A stretch of DNA of 64,000 nucleotides, from the NCBI RefSeq assembly GCF_014203155.1, contig NZ_JACHIK010000005.1, positions 217,872-281,871 of the forward strand, read 5' to 3'. A program made the translations under genes and the position numbers. The notes under the pieces are model-generated. The model was not told where the DNA came from and did no database searches. It worked only from the letters and a program-made list of their open reading frames with translations. Positions within the stretch are counted from its first letter, which is position 1; each line of letters begins with the position of its first letter. This DNA is from Shinella fusca. GTDB taxonomy: Bacteria; Pseudomonadota; Alphaproteobacteria; Rhizobiales; Rhizobiaceae. This document shows positions 46,130-54,500 of the stretch, one piece after another.

Positions 46130-46576
46130 ACGGAAAGGCCGGGGCCACCGCCCCGGCCTTCCGTCTGCCTTCGCAAGGAGGCACGGCACCGGCCGGGCGC
46201 AACCCGCTTGTGGCCTCCGGCATACCCTTACCGCTGTAGCGCATACTTCTCAGCGTCGCGCAAATCCCCCATCGTGCGCCCGCTACATGCACTCTGGTCG
46301 TGCACGCTTCTCGTGGTGCACACCTTCCTGGCGCGTGTACGCCTCTCCTTATGGCCCACCCATGCACACCCTCTCCTCCGTCGTCCTCGGGCTTGACCCG
46401 AGGATCCACCCCCACAGAACGGCTCTGCTTTGTGGCATGGATCCTCGGGTCAAGCCCGAGGATGACGAAGGAGAGGTGGAATTGGATGGAGGGGAGGTCG
46501 AGTTGGACGACGGCGAGGTCGCGCTGATGAAGACGGAGTTGTGCCGACTATCGGCGGGAGCGAAGCGCCGACCAGA
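46130..46576. other. Gene-free stretch with hairpin and dispersed inverted repeat
   Basis: Just after the preA stop lies a strong GC hairpin (AAGGCCGGGGC/GCCCCGGCCTT, within 46131-46163) that may end the transcript. The rest is low-complexity, non-coding in appearance, and contains the inverted repeat at 46384-46462. Short open frames here have no similarity I recognise and no ribosome sites. Confidence 0.6.
46384..46462. repeat. 25-bp inverted repeat of a dispersed palindromic element
   Basis: The arms 46384-46408 and 46438-46462 are exact reverse complements (core TCCTCGGGCTTGACCCGAGG, itself a palindrome) around a 29-base loop. Elements of this wording recur in intergenic DNA of many alphaproteobacteria. 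Confidence 0.8.
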
Positions 46577-47215
46577 CTATCCGAACAGGCTGAAACTCTG
46601 CCCCGCCCCATAGGCCAGCAGCGCCAGCCCCGCGAAATAGACGATCGTCAGCACGACCATCACATGGCCGGCGAGCACCACCAGCCCGTCGCGCTGCGAG
46701 ATGCCGGCGGCGAGCAGCAGGATGGCGATGCCCGGGAGGGTGTTGGAGAAGGGGATGAGGCCGAGCGGGGCCATCAGCAGGAGCCCCGCCCCCATCAGCA
46801 CGAGGCCGTTGATGCGGTTCACCACGGCACCGGAGGCGAGCACCATCAGGCGCGGCTTGAAGAAGCGGTCGAACCGGCGCAGCATCGTGACGCCGCGCTG
46901 CAGCACCGGCTTCAGCCGGCCGCTTTCCAGCCGCCGGTCGGCGAGCGTCTGCGGCAGCCAGGGCAGCCGGTTGAACGTGATCGCCGCGCTGATCAGCACG
47001 ATGCCGGCGCCGAACACCGTCGAGACGCCCGGAATGGAGACCGGAAAGAGGAAAGGCAGCGACAGGAGGGCGCAGAGCAGAAGCAGCCCGCTTTCGCCCA
47101 TCATCGCCAGAAGGTCGCGCAGCGTGACGTGCTCGTCCTTGATGGAATGGATGATGTCCTCGAGCAGTTCGCTCGTCTTGCGGTCCGTATCCGTAAAGCC
47201 GATGGCCGTCGTCAT
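46577..47215 (-). CDS. ExoD-family membrane protein
   Basis: A 212-residue protein of the ExoD family: an N-terminal soluble helix (TSELLEDIIHSIKDEHVTLR), then several membrane helices (GLLLLCALLSLPFLFPVSIPG, GAGLLLMAPLGLIPFSNTLPGI). ExoD affects exopolysaccharide production and alkali tolerance in Sinorhizobium, mechanism unknown. The ATG at 47215 is natural; it is downstream of the TetR gene by 109 bases on the same strand. Confidence 0.83.
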   Translation of the reverse strand: MTTAIGFTDTDRKTSELLEDIIHSIKDEHVTLRDLLAMMGESGLLLLCALLSLPFLFPVSIPGVSTVFGAGIVLISAAITFNRLPWLPQTLADRRLESGRLKPVLQRGVTMLRRFDRFFKPRLMVLASGAVVNRINGLVLMGAGLLLMAPLGLIPFSNTLPGIAILLLAAGISQRDGLVVLAGHVMVVLTIVYFAGLALLAYGAGQSFSLFG

Positions 47216-47324
47216 GAAGTCCCTTCCTGCTGCCGGGCGCTTATGCCGGGCGATTGCGGCTTTCCTGCGGGGATGCCGCCGCGGGAGCATAGGAAGACTT
47301 CCTTGACGAAGCGTAGCGGAAACG

Positions 47325-47975
47325 TCAGGCCGGCTGCTCGCTGATGCCGAGGCCCGTGACGAAGAGCTGTTCGAGGAACCGCGCGGCATCCTCGAAGCGG
47401 CCGTCGCCGGCCTGGTCCTGCCCCAGCACGGCGCGCACCTGCACGTCGAAGTCGGCATAGTGCTGCGTCGTCGACCAGATGGAGAAAATGAGGTGATAGG
47501 GATCGCACTTGGCGATCTTGCCGGCCTTCGCCCAGGCGCGGATGACCTCCGCCTTCTCGTCGACCAGCGCCTTCAGCGGCCCCTTCAGCTCGTCCTCGAT
47601 GTTCGGCGCGCCCTGCAATATCTCGTTGGCGAAGAGCCGGCTTTCGCGCGGGAAGTCGCGCGCCATCTCCAGCTTGCGGCGGATATAGCTGCGGATCTCC
47701 GAGACGGGATTGCCGCCGGCATCGAACTCGCGCAGCGGATCGAGCCAGGTGTCGAGCACGCGGGTGATGAGCGCGCGGTGCATCGCCTCCTTGGTGCGGA
47801 AATAGTAGAGGAGATTGGGCTTCGACATGCCCGCCACCTCGGCGATCTGGTCGACGGTCGCACCGCGGAAACCGTGCAGGGAAAAGACCTCCAGCGCCGC
47901 CTCGAGGATCCGCTCCTCCTTCTCTTCCTGGATGCGTGTGCGCCGCTGGGTTCTCGCCGCCCTCGGTAATGCCAT
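47325..47975 (-). CDS. RutR-like TetR-family regulator of pyrimidine catabolism
   Basis: A 216-residue TetR protein: HTH ERILEAALEVFSLHGFRGAT then VDQIAEVAGMSKPNLLYYFR, and a RutR-type C-domain (YIRRKLEMARDFPRESRLFA, NEILQGAPNIEDELK, HLIFSIWSTTQHYADFDVQV). RutR binds uracil or thymine and controls pyrimidine genes. It is divergent from the amidohydrolase-dihydropyrimidinase genes, and a RutR-like palindrome lies between. ATG 47975 follows GAGGGGG. Confidence 0.9.
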   Translation of the reverse strand: MALPRAARTQRRTRIQEEKEERILEAALEVFSLHGFRGATVDQIAEVAGMSKPNLLYYFRTKEAMHRALITRVLDTWLDPLREFDAGGNPVSEIRSYIRRKLEMARDFPRESRLFANEILQGAPNIEDELKGPLKALVDEKAEVIRAWAKAGKIAKCDPYHLIFSIWSTTQHYADFDVQVRAVLGQDQAGDGRFEDAARFLEQLFVTGLGISEQPA

Positions 47976-48108
47976 GTCGCCCCCTCGCCGGCCTCTCCTT
48001 CCGGAAAAGTGCCGCCAGATTCACCAGTTTAACCAGCCGCCATTTTCTTGGGCGCGGTCTCAAGGTTTTTGGTTTTTCGGCTTGAGTGCCGCTACGGAAG
48101 CTGTAATG

Positions 48109-48124
48109 TTTACCAATCGGTCAA
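48109..48124. promoter_or_regulatory. RutR-type operator in the divergent pyrimidine promoter
   Basis: Read on the minus strand TTGACCGATTGGTAAA matches the RutR consensus TTGACCA-NN-TGGTCAA at 12 of 14 defined positions. It sits between the TetR gene (starts 47975, minus) and the amidohydrolase gene (starts 48249, plus), in an AT-rich stretch where both promoters should be. Confidence 0.68.
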
Positions 48125-48248
48125 ATTATCAGACAGTTGTCAAGTAAAGGCAACGGCTCTGAACGGAAGGCGCAAAACAAACAGAGCGCCGCCGGCCGAC
48201 GGGAACAAATCAGGGCTTCGAGAGCCCGAAGACGTGGGAGCATACGAC

Positions 48249-49499
48249 ATGGCCGCACCCGGCGAGAACATGCGTGTCAACGCGGACCGCCTGTGGGATT
48301 CCCTCATGGACATGGCGAAGATCGGCCCCGGCATCGCCGGCGGCAACAATCGCCAGACCCTGACCGACTCGGACGCAGAAGGCCGCCGCCTCTTCCAGAA
48401 ATGGTGCGACGACGCGGGCCTCACCATGGGCGTCGACACGATGGGCAACATGTTCATGACGCGCGCGGGCGAAGACCCGGAAGCCCTTCCCGTCTATGTC
48501 GGCTCGCATCTCGACACGCAACCGACCGGCGGCAAGTACGACGGCGTGCTCGGCGTGCTCTCCGGCCTCGAAGTCATCCGCTCGCTGAACGATCTCGGTA
48601 TCCGCACCAGGCACCCCATCGTCGTCACCAACTGGACGAACGAGGAAGGCGCCCGCTTCGCCCCCGCCATGCTCGCCTCCGGCGTCTTCGCCGGCGTGCA
48701 CAGCCAGGATTACGCCTATGGCCGCAAGGACCCGGAGGGCAAGACCTTCGGCGAGGAGTTGAAGCGCATCGGCTGGATCGGCAACGAGGAGGTCGGCGCG
48801 CGCAGGATGCACGCCTATTTCGAATACCATATCGAGCAGGGACCGATCCTCGAAGCCGAGAAGAAGGACATCGGCGTCGTCACCCACTGTCAGGGCCTGT
48901 GGTGGCTGGAATTCACGCTGACAGGCCGCGAGGCGCATACCGGCTCGACGCCGATGAACCTGCGCGTCAATGCGGGCCTTGCCATGGCCCGTATCCTTGA
49001 AATGGTGCAGGCGGTCGCCATGGAGAACCAGCCGGGCGCCGTCGGCGGCGTCGGCCAGGTGTTCTTCTCGCCGAACTCGCGCAACGTGCTGCCCGGCAAG
49101 GTCGTCTTCACCGTCGACATCCGCTCGCCCGACCAGAAGAAGCTCGACGGCATGCGCGCCCGCATCGAGGCGGAAGCGCCGAAGATCTGCGAGGCGCTCG
49201 GCGTCGGCTGTTCCGTCGAGGCGGTCGGCCATTTCGATCCCGTCACCTTCGACCCGACGCTGGTCGCCACCGTCCGCAAGGCCGCCGAGGACCTCGGCTA
49301 CAGCCACATGAACATCATCTCCGGCGCCGGCCACGACGCCTGCTGGGCCGCCAAGGTCGCCCCCGCCACGATGATCATGTGCCCCTGCGTTAACGGCCTC
49401 TCGCACAACGAGGCGGAGGACATCTCGAAGGAATGGGCCGCCGCCGGCGCGGACGTCCTGCTCCATGCGGTGATCGAGACGGCCGGCATCGCCGAGTGA
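48249..49499 (+). CDS. Zn-dependent N-carbamoyl-beta-amino acid hydrolase (beta-ureidopropionase)
   Basis: A 416-residue M20-family amidohydrolase of the HyuC/AllC type. Metal motifs: GSHLDTQPTGGKYDGVLG, TNWTNEEGARFAPAML, YHIEQGPILE, GAGHDACWAAK and NGLSHNEAED. Together with the adjacent dihydropyrimidinase this makes it the third step: hydrolysis of N-carbamoyl-beta-alanine or N-carbamoyl-beta-aminoisobutyrate. The ATG at 48249 follows GGGAG; an upstream in-frame extension is not conserved-looking. Confidence 0.93.
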   Translation: MAAPGENMRVNADRLWDSLMDMAKIGPGIAGGNNRQTLTDSDAEGRRLFQKWCDDAGLTMGVDTMGNMFMTRAGEDPEALPVYVGSHLDTQPTGGKYDGVLGVLSGLEVIRSLNDLGIRTRHPIVVTNWTNEEGARFAPAMLASGVFAGVHSQDYAYGRKDPEGKTFGEELKRIGWIGNEEVGARRMHAYFEYHIEQGPILEAEKKDIGVVTHCQGLWWLEFTLTGREAHTGSTPMNLRVNAGLAMARILEMVQAVAMENQPGAVGGVGQVFFSPNSRNVLPGKVVFTVDIRSPDQKKLDGMRARIEAEAPKICEALGVGCSVEAVGHFDPVTFDPTLVATVRKAAEDLGYSHMNIISGAGHDACWAAKVAPATMIMCPCVNGLSHNEAEDISKEWAAAGADVLLHAVIETAGIAE

Positions 49500-49572
49500 G
49501 TTCCGCCGTCCGGTCCGCCGGGCGGCTCCACGCTTTGCGTGCACGAAAAATCAGGACAGGGAACGGACCAAC

Positions 49573-51027
49573 ATGAGCACAGTCATCAAGGGCGGAACCA
49601 TTGTCACCGCCGACCTCACCTACAAGGCGGACGTCAAGGTCGAAGGCGGGAAGATCGTCGAGATCGGGCCGGACCTTTCGGGCGATACGGTGCTGGATGC
49701 GGCGGGCTGCTACGTCATGCCGGGCGGCATCGATCCGCATGTGCATCTCGAAATGCCCTTCATGGGCACCTATTCGGCCGACGATTTCGAGAGCGGCACG
49801 CGGGCCGGCCTTGCCGGCGGCACGACCATGGTGGTCGATTTCTGCCTGCCCGATCCCGGCCAGTCGCTCATCGACGCGCTGAAGCGCTGGGACAACAAGT
49901 CGACCCGCGCCAACTGCGACTATTCCTTCCACATGTCCGTCACCTGGTGGGGCGAGCAGGTCTTCGACGAGATGAAGACCATCGTGGAGGAAAAAGGCAT
50001 CAACACCTTCAAGCACTTCATGGCCTACAAGGGCGCGCTGATGGTCAACGACGACGAGATGTTCGCCTCGTTCCAGCGCTGCGCCGCGCTCGGCGCGCTG
50101 CCCCTCGTCCATGCGGAGAACGGCGACGTCGTCGCCGCCATGCAGCAGAAGCTGATGGACGAGGGCAACAACGGGCCGGAAGGCCACGCCTATTCCCGTC
50201 CGCCGTCGGTCGAGGGCGAGGCGACGAACCGCGCCATCATCATCGCCGACATGGCGGGCGCACCGCTCTATGTCGTGCATACGTCCTGCGAGCAGTCGCA
50301 CGAGGCGATCCGCCGCGCCCGGCAGAACGGCATGCGCGTCTACGGCGAGCCGCTAATCCAGCACCTGACGCTCGACGAAAGCGAATATTTCAACAAGGAC
50401 TGGGACCATTCCGCCCGCCGCGTCATGAGCCCGCCCTTCCGCAACAGGCAGCACCAGGATTCGCTCTGGGCGGGCCTTGCGAGCGGCTCGCTGCAGGTGG
50501 TCGCCACCGACCATTGCGCCTTCACGACCGACCAGAAGCGCACCGGCATCGGCGACTTCCGCAAGATTCCGAACGGCACCGGGGGCCTCGAAGACCGCAT
50601 GCCGCTGCTCTGGACGCACGGCGTCAACACCGGCCGCCTGACGATGAACGAGTTCGTCGCCGTCACCTCCACCAACATCGCCAAGATCCTCAACGTCTAT
50701 CCGAAGAAGGGCGCGATCCTCGTCGGCGCCGATGCAGATATCGTCGTGTGGGATCCGAAGCGCTCCAAGACGATCTCGGCGAAGAGCCAGCAGTCCTCCA
50801 TCGACTACAACGTCTTCGAGGGCAAGGAGGTCACAGGCCTGCCGCGCTACACGCTGACGCGCGGCGTCGTCGCCGTCGAAGAGGCGACGGTGAAGACCCG
50901 CGAGGGCCACGGCCAGTTCGTCAGGCGCGAGCCCTTCGCAGCCGTCAACAAGGCGCTCTCGACCTGGAAGGAGATCACCGCGCCGCGCAAGGTCGAGCGC
51001 AGCGGCATTCCGGCGAGCGGCGTATGA
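49573..51027 (+). CDS. hydA: Dihydropyrimidinase (hydantoinase)
   Basis: A 484-residue cyclic amidohydrolase: H-x-H in GGIDPHVHLEM, carboxylated Lys in FKHFMAYKGALM, metal His in LVHAENGD and VVHTSCEQSH, catalytic Asp in ATDHCAF. It opens dihydrouracil/dihydrothymine to the N-carbamoyl beta-amino acid. It follows the amidohydrolase gene by 73 bases and its stop overlaps the next start (ATGA, 51024-51027). Confidence 0.95.
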   Translation: MSTVIKGGTIVTADLTYKADVKVEGGKIVEIGPDLSGDTVLDAAGCYVMPGGIDPHVHLEMPFMGTYSADDFESGTRAGLAGGTTMVVDFCLPDPGQSLIDALKRWDNKSTRANCDYSFHMSVTWWGEQVFDEMKTIVEEKGINTFKHFMAYKGALMVNDDEMFASFQRCAALGALPLVHAENGDVVAAMQQKLMDEGNNGPEGHAYSRPPSVEGEATNRAIIIADMAGAPLYVVHTSCEQSHEAIRRARQNGMRVYGEPLIQHLTLDESEYFNKDWDHSARRVMSPPFRNRQHQDSLWAGLASGSLQVVATDHCAFTTDQKRTGIGDFRKIPNGTGGLEDRMPLLWTHGVNTGRLTMNEFVAVTSTNIAKILNVYPKKGAILVGADADIVVWDPKRSKTISAKSQQSSIDYNVFEGKEVTGLPRYTLTRGVVAVEEATVKTREGHGQFVRREPFAAVNKALSTWKEITAPRKVERSGIPASGV

Positions 51028-51398
51028 AGCGCGCCGGCCGCCTCGTCCCTGCCCTCTTCGCTATCATGCTCGCGGGAGCCGCGGGCGCGGCCGACATCGT
51101 CGACGGCAAGTACGGCGACAAGGAAGGCTGCCGCTATGCCGAGACGGGGGAATCCTCGGGCGCCGACATCTTCTTCCTGCTCGACGGAAAGGGCGTGACC
51201 ACCGCCGTTTCCTATTGCGAATTCAAGGGAGAAGGCAAATCCGTCGGCGGTGCGACGAAGGTCGCCGCCGAATGCCACGAGGAAGGCTCCGAGGAGACGA
51301 CGCCCGCCGAGATGACGCTGACGCCCGACAGCGGCGGCTACACCGTCAGCCTCCCGGACGGCACGCGCTGGGGACCGCTGATGCGGTGCAGGTCATGA
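51024..51398 (+). CDS. Small exported protein coupled to dihydropyrimidinase
   Basis: A 124-residue protein with a signal peptide (MKRAGRLVPALFAIMLAGAA, cleaved after GAA). The mature part is acidic and beta-rich with four cysteines (EGCRYAE, SYCEFKG, AECHEEG, LMRCRS), consistent with two disulfides. Its ATG overlaps the dihydropyrimidinase stop. I recognise no family; coupling to a cytoplasmic enzyme gene suggests coexpression, not necessarily a shared reaction. Confidence 0.68.
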   Translation: MKRAGRLVPALFAIMLAGAAGAADIVDGKYGDKEGCRYAETGESSGADIFFLLDGKGVTTAVSYCEFKGEGKSVGGATKVAAECHEEGSEETTPAEMTLTPDSGGYTVSLPDGTRWGPLMRCRS

Positions 51399-51474
51399 AA
51401 GGCGGGCGAGCGGCATATACCCCCTTTTGCCGCAAGCGCGGGATAACCGTTTGCGATGGGAAAAGCGCGCCTCC

Positions 51475-51628
51475 TGCCCCTTCTCCCCGCTTGCGGGGAG
51501 AAGGTCGCGGCAGCGGGATGAGGGGCAGACATTCCGCCAAATTGCCATCGGCGACCCTCCCGTTCGGTTGCAACCGCCCCTCATCCGCCTGCCGGCACCT
51601 TCTCCCCGCAAGCGGGGAGAAGGAGGGT
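51475..51628. repeat. Pair of RIME-like palindromic repeats
   Basis: Two modules, 51475-51527 and 51576-51628, lie in inverse orientation. Each holds a CTTCTCCCCGC-N4-GCGGGGAGAAG type hairpin next to CCTCATCC-x-CCTGCCGGCACC or its complement. The same modules occur at 40553-40681. They lie between the convergent exported-protein and cupin genes. Confidence 0.8.
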
Positions 51629-51670
51629 GTGGCTATGCTGAATACCGTCTTGAGGGGAAGAGCCTGCCCC

Positions 51671-52084
51671 CTACCCCGGAACCAGCGCCTCCAGATGCGG
51701 CAGAAGCACCACGCTCTCCTGCTCGTGCGGGTCTGTCCGGGCGATGACCGCCGACGCCGGCTCATCGGAAAGGTTGGCGGGCAGATGCGGCACGCCGGCG
51801 GGGATGTAGAACATCTCCCCCGCCCTGACGACGACATGGTTCTCCAGCCGCTCGCCGTACCAGGTATGCGCCTCGCCCGAGAGCATGTAGATGGCCGTCT
51901 CGTGGCGCTCGTGCATATGCGCCTTCGCCCGCCCGCCCGGCGGGATCGTCAGAAGGTGCATGCAGATGCCGGATGCGCCCACCGTTTCGCGGGCGATGCC
52001 CTCGAAATAGCTGAACCCCTGCTTGCCGTCATAAGTGCCGCCCGGGCGCACCACCCGGCATTCGGCCTTCGTCTCCATCGCCAT
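51671..52084 (-). CDS. Cupin-domain protein
   Basis: A 137-residue single-cupin protein with the metal-binding histidines in HMHERHETAIYMLSGEAHTW and a second motif GEMFYIPAGVPHLPANLS. ATG 52084 follows GGAGG with five bases spacing; the open frame upstream is not needed. It is divergent from the ABC transporter ATPase with about 125 bases between. Function is unknown; in this setting a role in pyrimidine or related metabolite handling is possible. Confidence 0.82.
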   Translation of the reverse strand: MAMETKAECRVVRPGGTYDGKQGFSYFEGIARETVGASGICMHLLTIPPGGRAKAHMHERHETAIYMLSGEAHTWYGERLENHVVVRAGEMFYIPAGVPHLPANLSDEPASAVIARTDPHEQESVVLLPHLEALVPG

Positions 52085-52209
52085 CCCAGCCTCCAGCTCA
52101 AGAATTCCGTGCCCAAAGTGATACGCCAGACAATGCCGATTGCAATGCCGGGAATGGACATGCAGTCTGCCGAAAACCGCGCCGTGCGAGGCGCCGGAGG
52201 ATGACCAGC

Positions 52210-53004
52210 ATGCCCCCGTCCGATACCGTCGTTTCCGCAAGAGATCTCGGCCTTACCTTCCAGACCGCCGACGGCCCCGTCACCGCGCTGACCGGCGTCG
52301 ACCTTTCGGTCGGCAAGGGCGATTTCGTCTCCTTCATCGGCCCCTCCGGCTGCGGCAAGACGACGTTCCTGCGCGTCATCGCCGACCTCGAGAAGCCGAC
52401 CTCCGGCACGATCACCGTCAACGGCATGACGCCGGAAGAGGCCCGCCGGCAGCGCGCCTACGGCTATGTCTTCCAGGCCGCCGCGCTCTATCCCTGGCGC
52501 ACCATCGAGAAGAACATCGCCCTGCCGCTGGAGATCATGGGCTATTCGAAGGAGGAGCGGCAGGCGCGCATCGAACGCACGCTCGACCTCGTCAACCTCT
52601 CCGGCTTCGGCAAGAAATATCCCTGGCAGCTTTCCGGCGGCATGCAGCAGCGCGCCTCCATCGCCCGCGCACTCGCCTTCGACGCGGACCTGCTCCTGAT
52701 GGACGAACCCTTCGGCGCGCTCGACGAGATCGTGCGCGACCACCTCAACGAGCAGCTCCTGAAGCTGTGGGCCGCGACGCGGAAGACCATCTGCTTCGTC
52801 ACCCATTCCATCCCCGAGGCGGTCTATCTCTCGACGAAGATCGTCGTCATGAGCCCCCGCCCCGGCCGCGTCACCGACATCATCGAATCGCCCCTGCCGA
52901 AGGACCGCCCCCTCGGCATCCGCGAGACCCCCGAATTCCTCGAAATCGCCCACCGCGTCCGCGAAGGCCTGCGCGCCGGCCACAGCTACGAGGAGCACGC
53001 GTGA
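52210..53004 (+). CDS. ABC transporter ATP-binding protein (SsuB/TauB/ThiZ type), pyrimidine cluster
   Basis: A 264-residue ATPase: Walker A GPSGCGKTT, Q-loop FQAAALYPWRT, signature LSGGMQQRASIARA, Walker B LLLMDEPFGALD, switch His FVTHSIPEAV. I start at ATG 52210, nine bases after GGAGG; ATG 52201 abuts that site. The companion permeases and binding protein follow only after the DUF559 gene and repeat, so the operon is interrupted. Confidence 0.9.
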   Translation: MPPSDTVVSARDLGLTFQTADGPVTALTGVDLSVGKGDFVSFIGPSGCGKTTFLRVIADLEKPTSGTITVNGMTPEEARRQRAYGYVFQAAALYPWRTIEKNIALPLEIMGYSKEERQARIERTLDLVNLSGFGKKYPWQLSGGMQQRASIARALAFDADLLLMDEPFGALDEIVRDHLNEQLLKLWAATRKTICFVTHSIPEAVYLSTKIVVMSPRPGRVTDIIESPLPKDRPLGIRETPEFLEIAHRVREGLRAGHSYEEHA

Positions 53005-53013
53005 TGATGGTTG

Positions 53014-53182
53014 CGAAGACCCCTCCCCAACCCCTCCCCACAAGGGGGAGGGACTTAACCTGCCGTGCCGTCTCATGCCCTTGTATCGCTTCTGCTAGCA
53101 GTAACCTTTTCAAGGAAACGCGGAGGGAGCGGCATCGTAAGTCCCTCCCCCTTGTGGGGAGGGGTTGGGGAGGGGTCTTCGT
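53014..53182. repeat. Perfect 44-bp inverted repeat inside the transporter operon
   Basis: Arms 53014-53057 and 53139-53182 are exact reverse complements over 44 bases, separated by 81 bases. Each arm contains CCCCTCCCCAACCCCTCCCC followed by ACAAGGGGGAGGGACTTA. The element lies between the ATPase stop and the DUF559 start and would form a very long stem in RNA. Confidence 0.92.
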
Positions 53183-53207
53183 GGAAGATTGGGGAGAGGC
53201 CTTCGCC

Positions 53208-53612
53208 ATGCCGCACTCGAACATCACGCCGAAAACGAGAACCCGCGCCCGCACCCTGCGCTACGAACTGACGAAAGCGGAGCAGGTCATGTGGGATATC
53301 CTGCGCGATTTCCGCTCTCGCGGTGCTCGCTTTCGGCGCGAAACGCCGATCGGCCCCTACATAGCGGATTTCGCCTGGCTCTCCGCCCGCATCGTTGTCG
53401 AAGTCGACGGAGATAGCCATGAAACGGACAGCGGCCGTCGTCACGATTTTCGGCGGGATGCATTCCTGAAATCGCAGGGCTTCACCGTCCTGCGCTTCGA
53501 CAACGATCAGGTTCTCGACGGCCCGGATCACGTCGTTCTCACGATTGAAGGCCGGATCGCCGCCCATTTGACGAAGGAACATGCCTTCGCACACATGCCG
53601 GCGCGGAGCTGA
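53208..53612 (+). CDS. DUF559 domain endonuclease-like protein
   Basis: A 134-residue protein of the DUF559/Vsr-like PD-(D/E)XK nuclease-fold group: LTKAEQVMWDILRDFRSRGA, FRRETPIGPYIADFAWLSAR, then IVVEVDGDSH with the conserved acidic core and FLKSQGFTVLRFDNDQVLDG. Such proteins are common, often solitary, and of unproven function. It sits between the ATPase and permease genes of an ABC operon, next to the 44-bp inverted repeat, so it is probably a later insertion. Confidence 0.88.
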   Translation: MPHSNITPKTRTRARTLRYELTKAEQVMWDILRDFRSRGARFRRETPIGPYIADFAWLSARIVVEVDGDSHETDSGRRHDFRRDAFLKSQGFTVLRFDNDQVLDGPDHVVLTIEGRIAAHLTKEHAFAHMPARS

Positions 53613-53615
53613 GCC

Positions 53616-54500
53616 ATGGGCGAGACACGCTTCCTTCGCGACCGCCTGCTGCCGATATGCACCGTGCTGCTCGCCCTCCTTGCGCTCTGGTACGTCTTCG
53701 TGGTCGTGCTCAACGCGCCGTTCGAGCATGACACGGCCGCGCGGGCCGGCGGGACGATCGGCTTCATGGAGCTCTTGCCGAAGACGATGATGCAGGAGCG
53801 GCCCGTGCTGCCGGCGCCGCACCAGGTCTTCGCCGAACTCTGGGACACGACGGTCAACAAGGCGATCACCTCCAAGCGCAGCCTCGTCTACCATGCCTGG
53901 ATCACGCTTTCGGCGACGCTGCTCGGCTTCGCCATGGGCGCGGTGCTCGGCATCCTGCTCGCCATCGCCATCGTGCACAACCGCGCCATGGACCGCTCGC
54001 TGATGCCCTGGGTCATCGCCAGCCAGACCATTCCCATCCTCGCCATCGCGCCGATGATCATCGTCGTCCTGAACGCCATCGGCATTTCCGGCCTGATGCC
54101 GAAGGCGCTGATCTCGACCTATCTTTCCTTCTTCCCCATCGTCGTCGGCATGGTGAAGGGCCTGCGCAGCCCCGAGCAGATCCAGCTCGACCTGATGCAT
54201 ACCTACAACGCCTCGGCGATGCAGACCTTCTGGAAGCTGCGCTGGCCCGCTTCCATGCCCTATCTCTTCACCTCGCTGAAGGTGGCGGTCGCAATCTCGC
54301 TCGTCGGCGCCATCGTCGGGGAACTGCCGACGGGCGCCGTCGCCGGCCTCGGCGCGCGGCTTCTTGCCGGCTCCTATTACGGCCAGACGGTGCAGATCTG
54401 GGCGGCGCTCTTCATGGCGGCGGGCGTGGCGGCGCTGCTCGTCATCGTCGTCGGCATCGCGCACAATCTCGTCCTCAAGCGCATGGGGGCACGGGCATGA
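53616..54500 (+). CDS. ABC transporter permease 1 (SsuC/TauC type), pyrimidine cluster
   Basis: A 294-residue permease with six or seven helices and a conserved contact loop (QIQLDLMHTYNASAMQTFWK). An unusual extra periplasmic stretch after helix 1 (residues about 30-65) sets it apart from typical 250-residue members. It starts three bases after the DUF559 stop and overlaps permease 2 (ATGA, 54497-54500). Confidence 0.9.
   Translation: MGETRFLRDRLLPICTVLLALLALWYVFVVVLNAPFEHDTAARAGGTIGFMELLPKTMMQERPVLPAPHQVFAELWDTTVNKAITSKRSLVYHAWITLSATLLGFAMGAVLGILLAIAIVHNRAMDRSLMPWVIASQTIPILAIAPMIIVVLNAIGISGLMPKALISTYLSFFPIVVGMVKGLRSPEQIQLDLMHTYNASAMQTFWKLRWPASMPYLFTSLKVAVAISLVGAIVGELPTGAVAGLGARLLAGSYYGQTVQIWAALFMAAGVAALLVIVVGIAHNLVLKRMGARA

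Noticed and set aside
43322-46189. A 955-codon minus-strand frame opposite preT-preA
   Set aside because: It is antisense to two strongly supported enzymes, with a repetitive Asp/Val/Arg composition and no recognisable motif.
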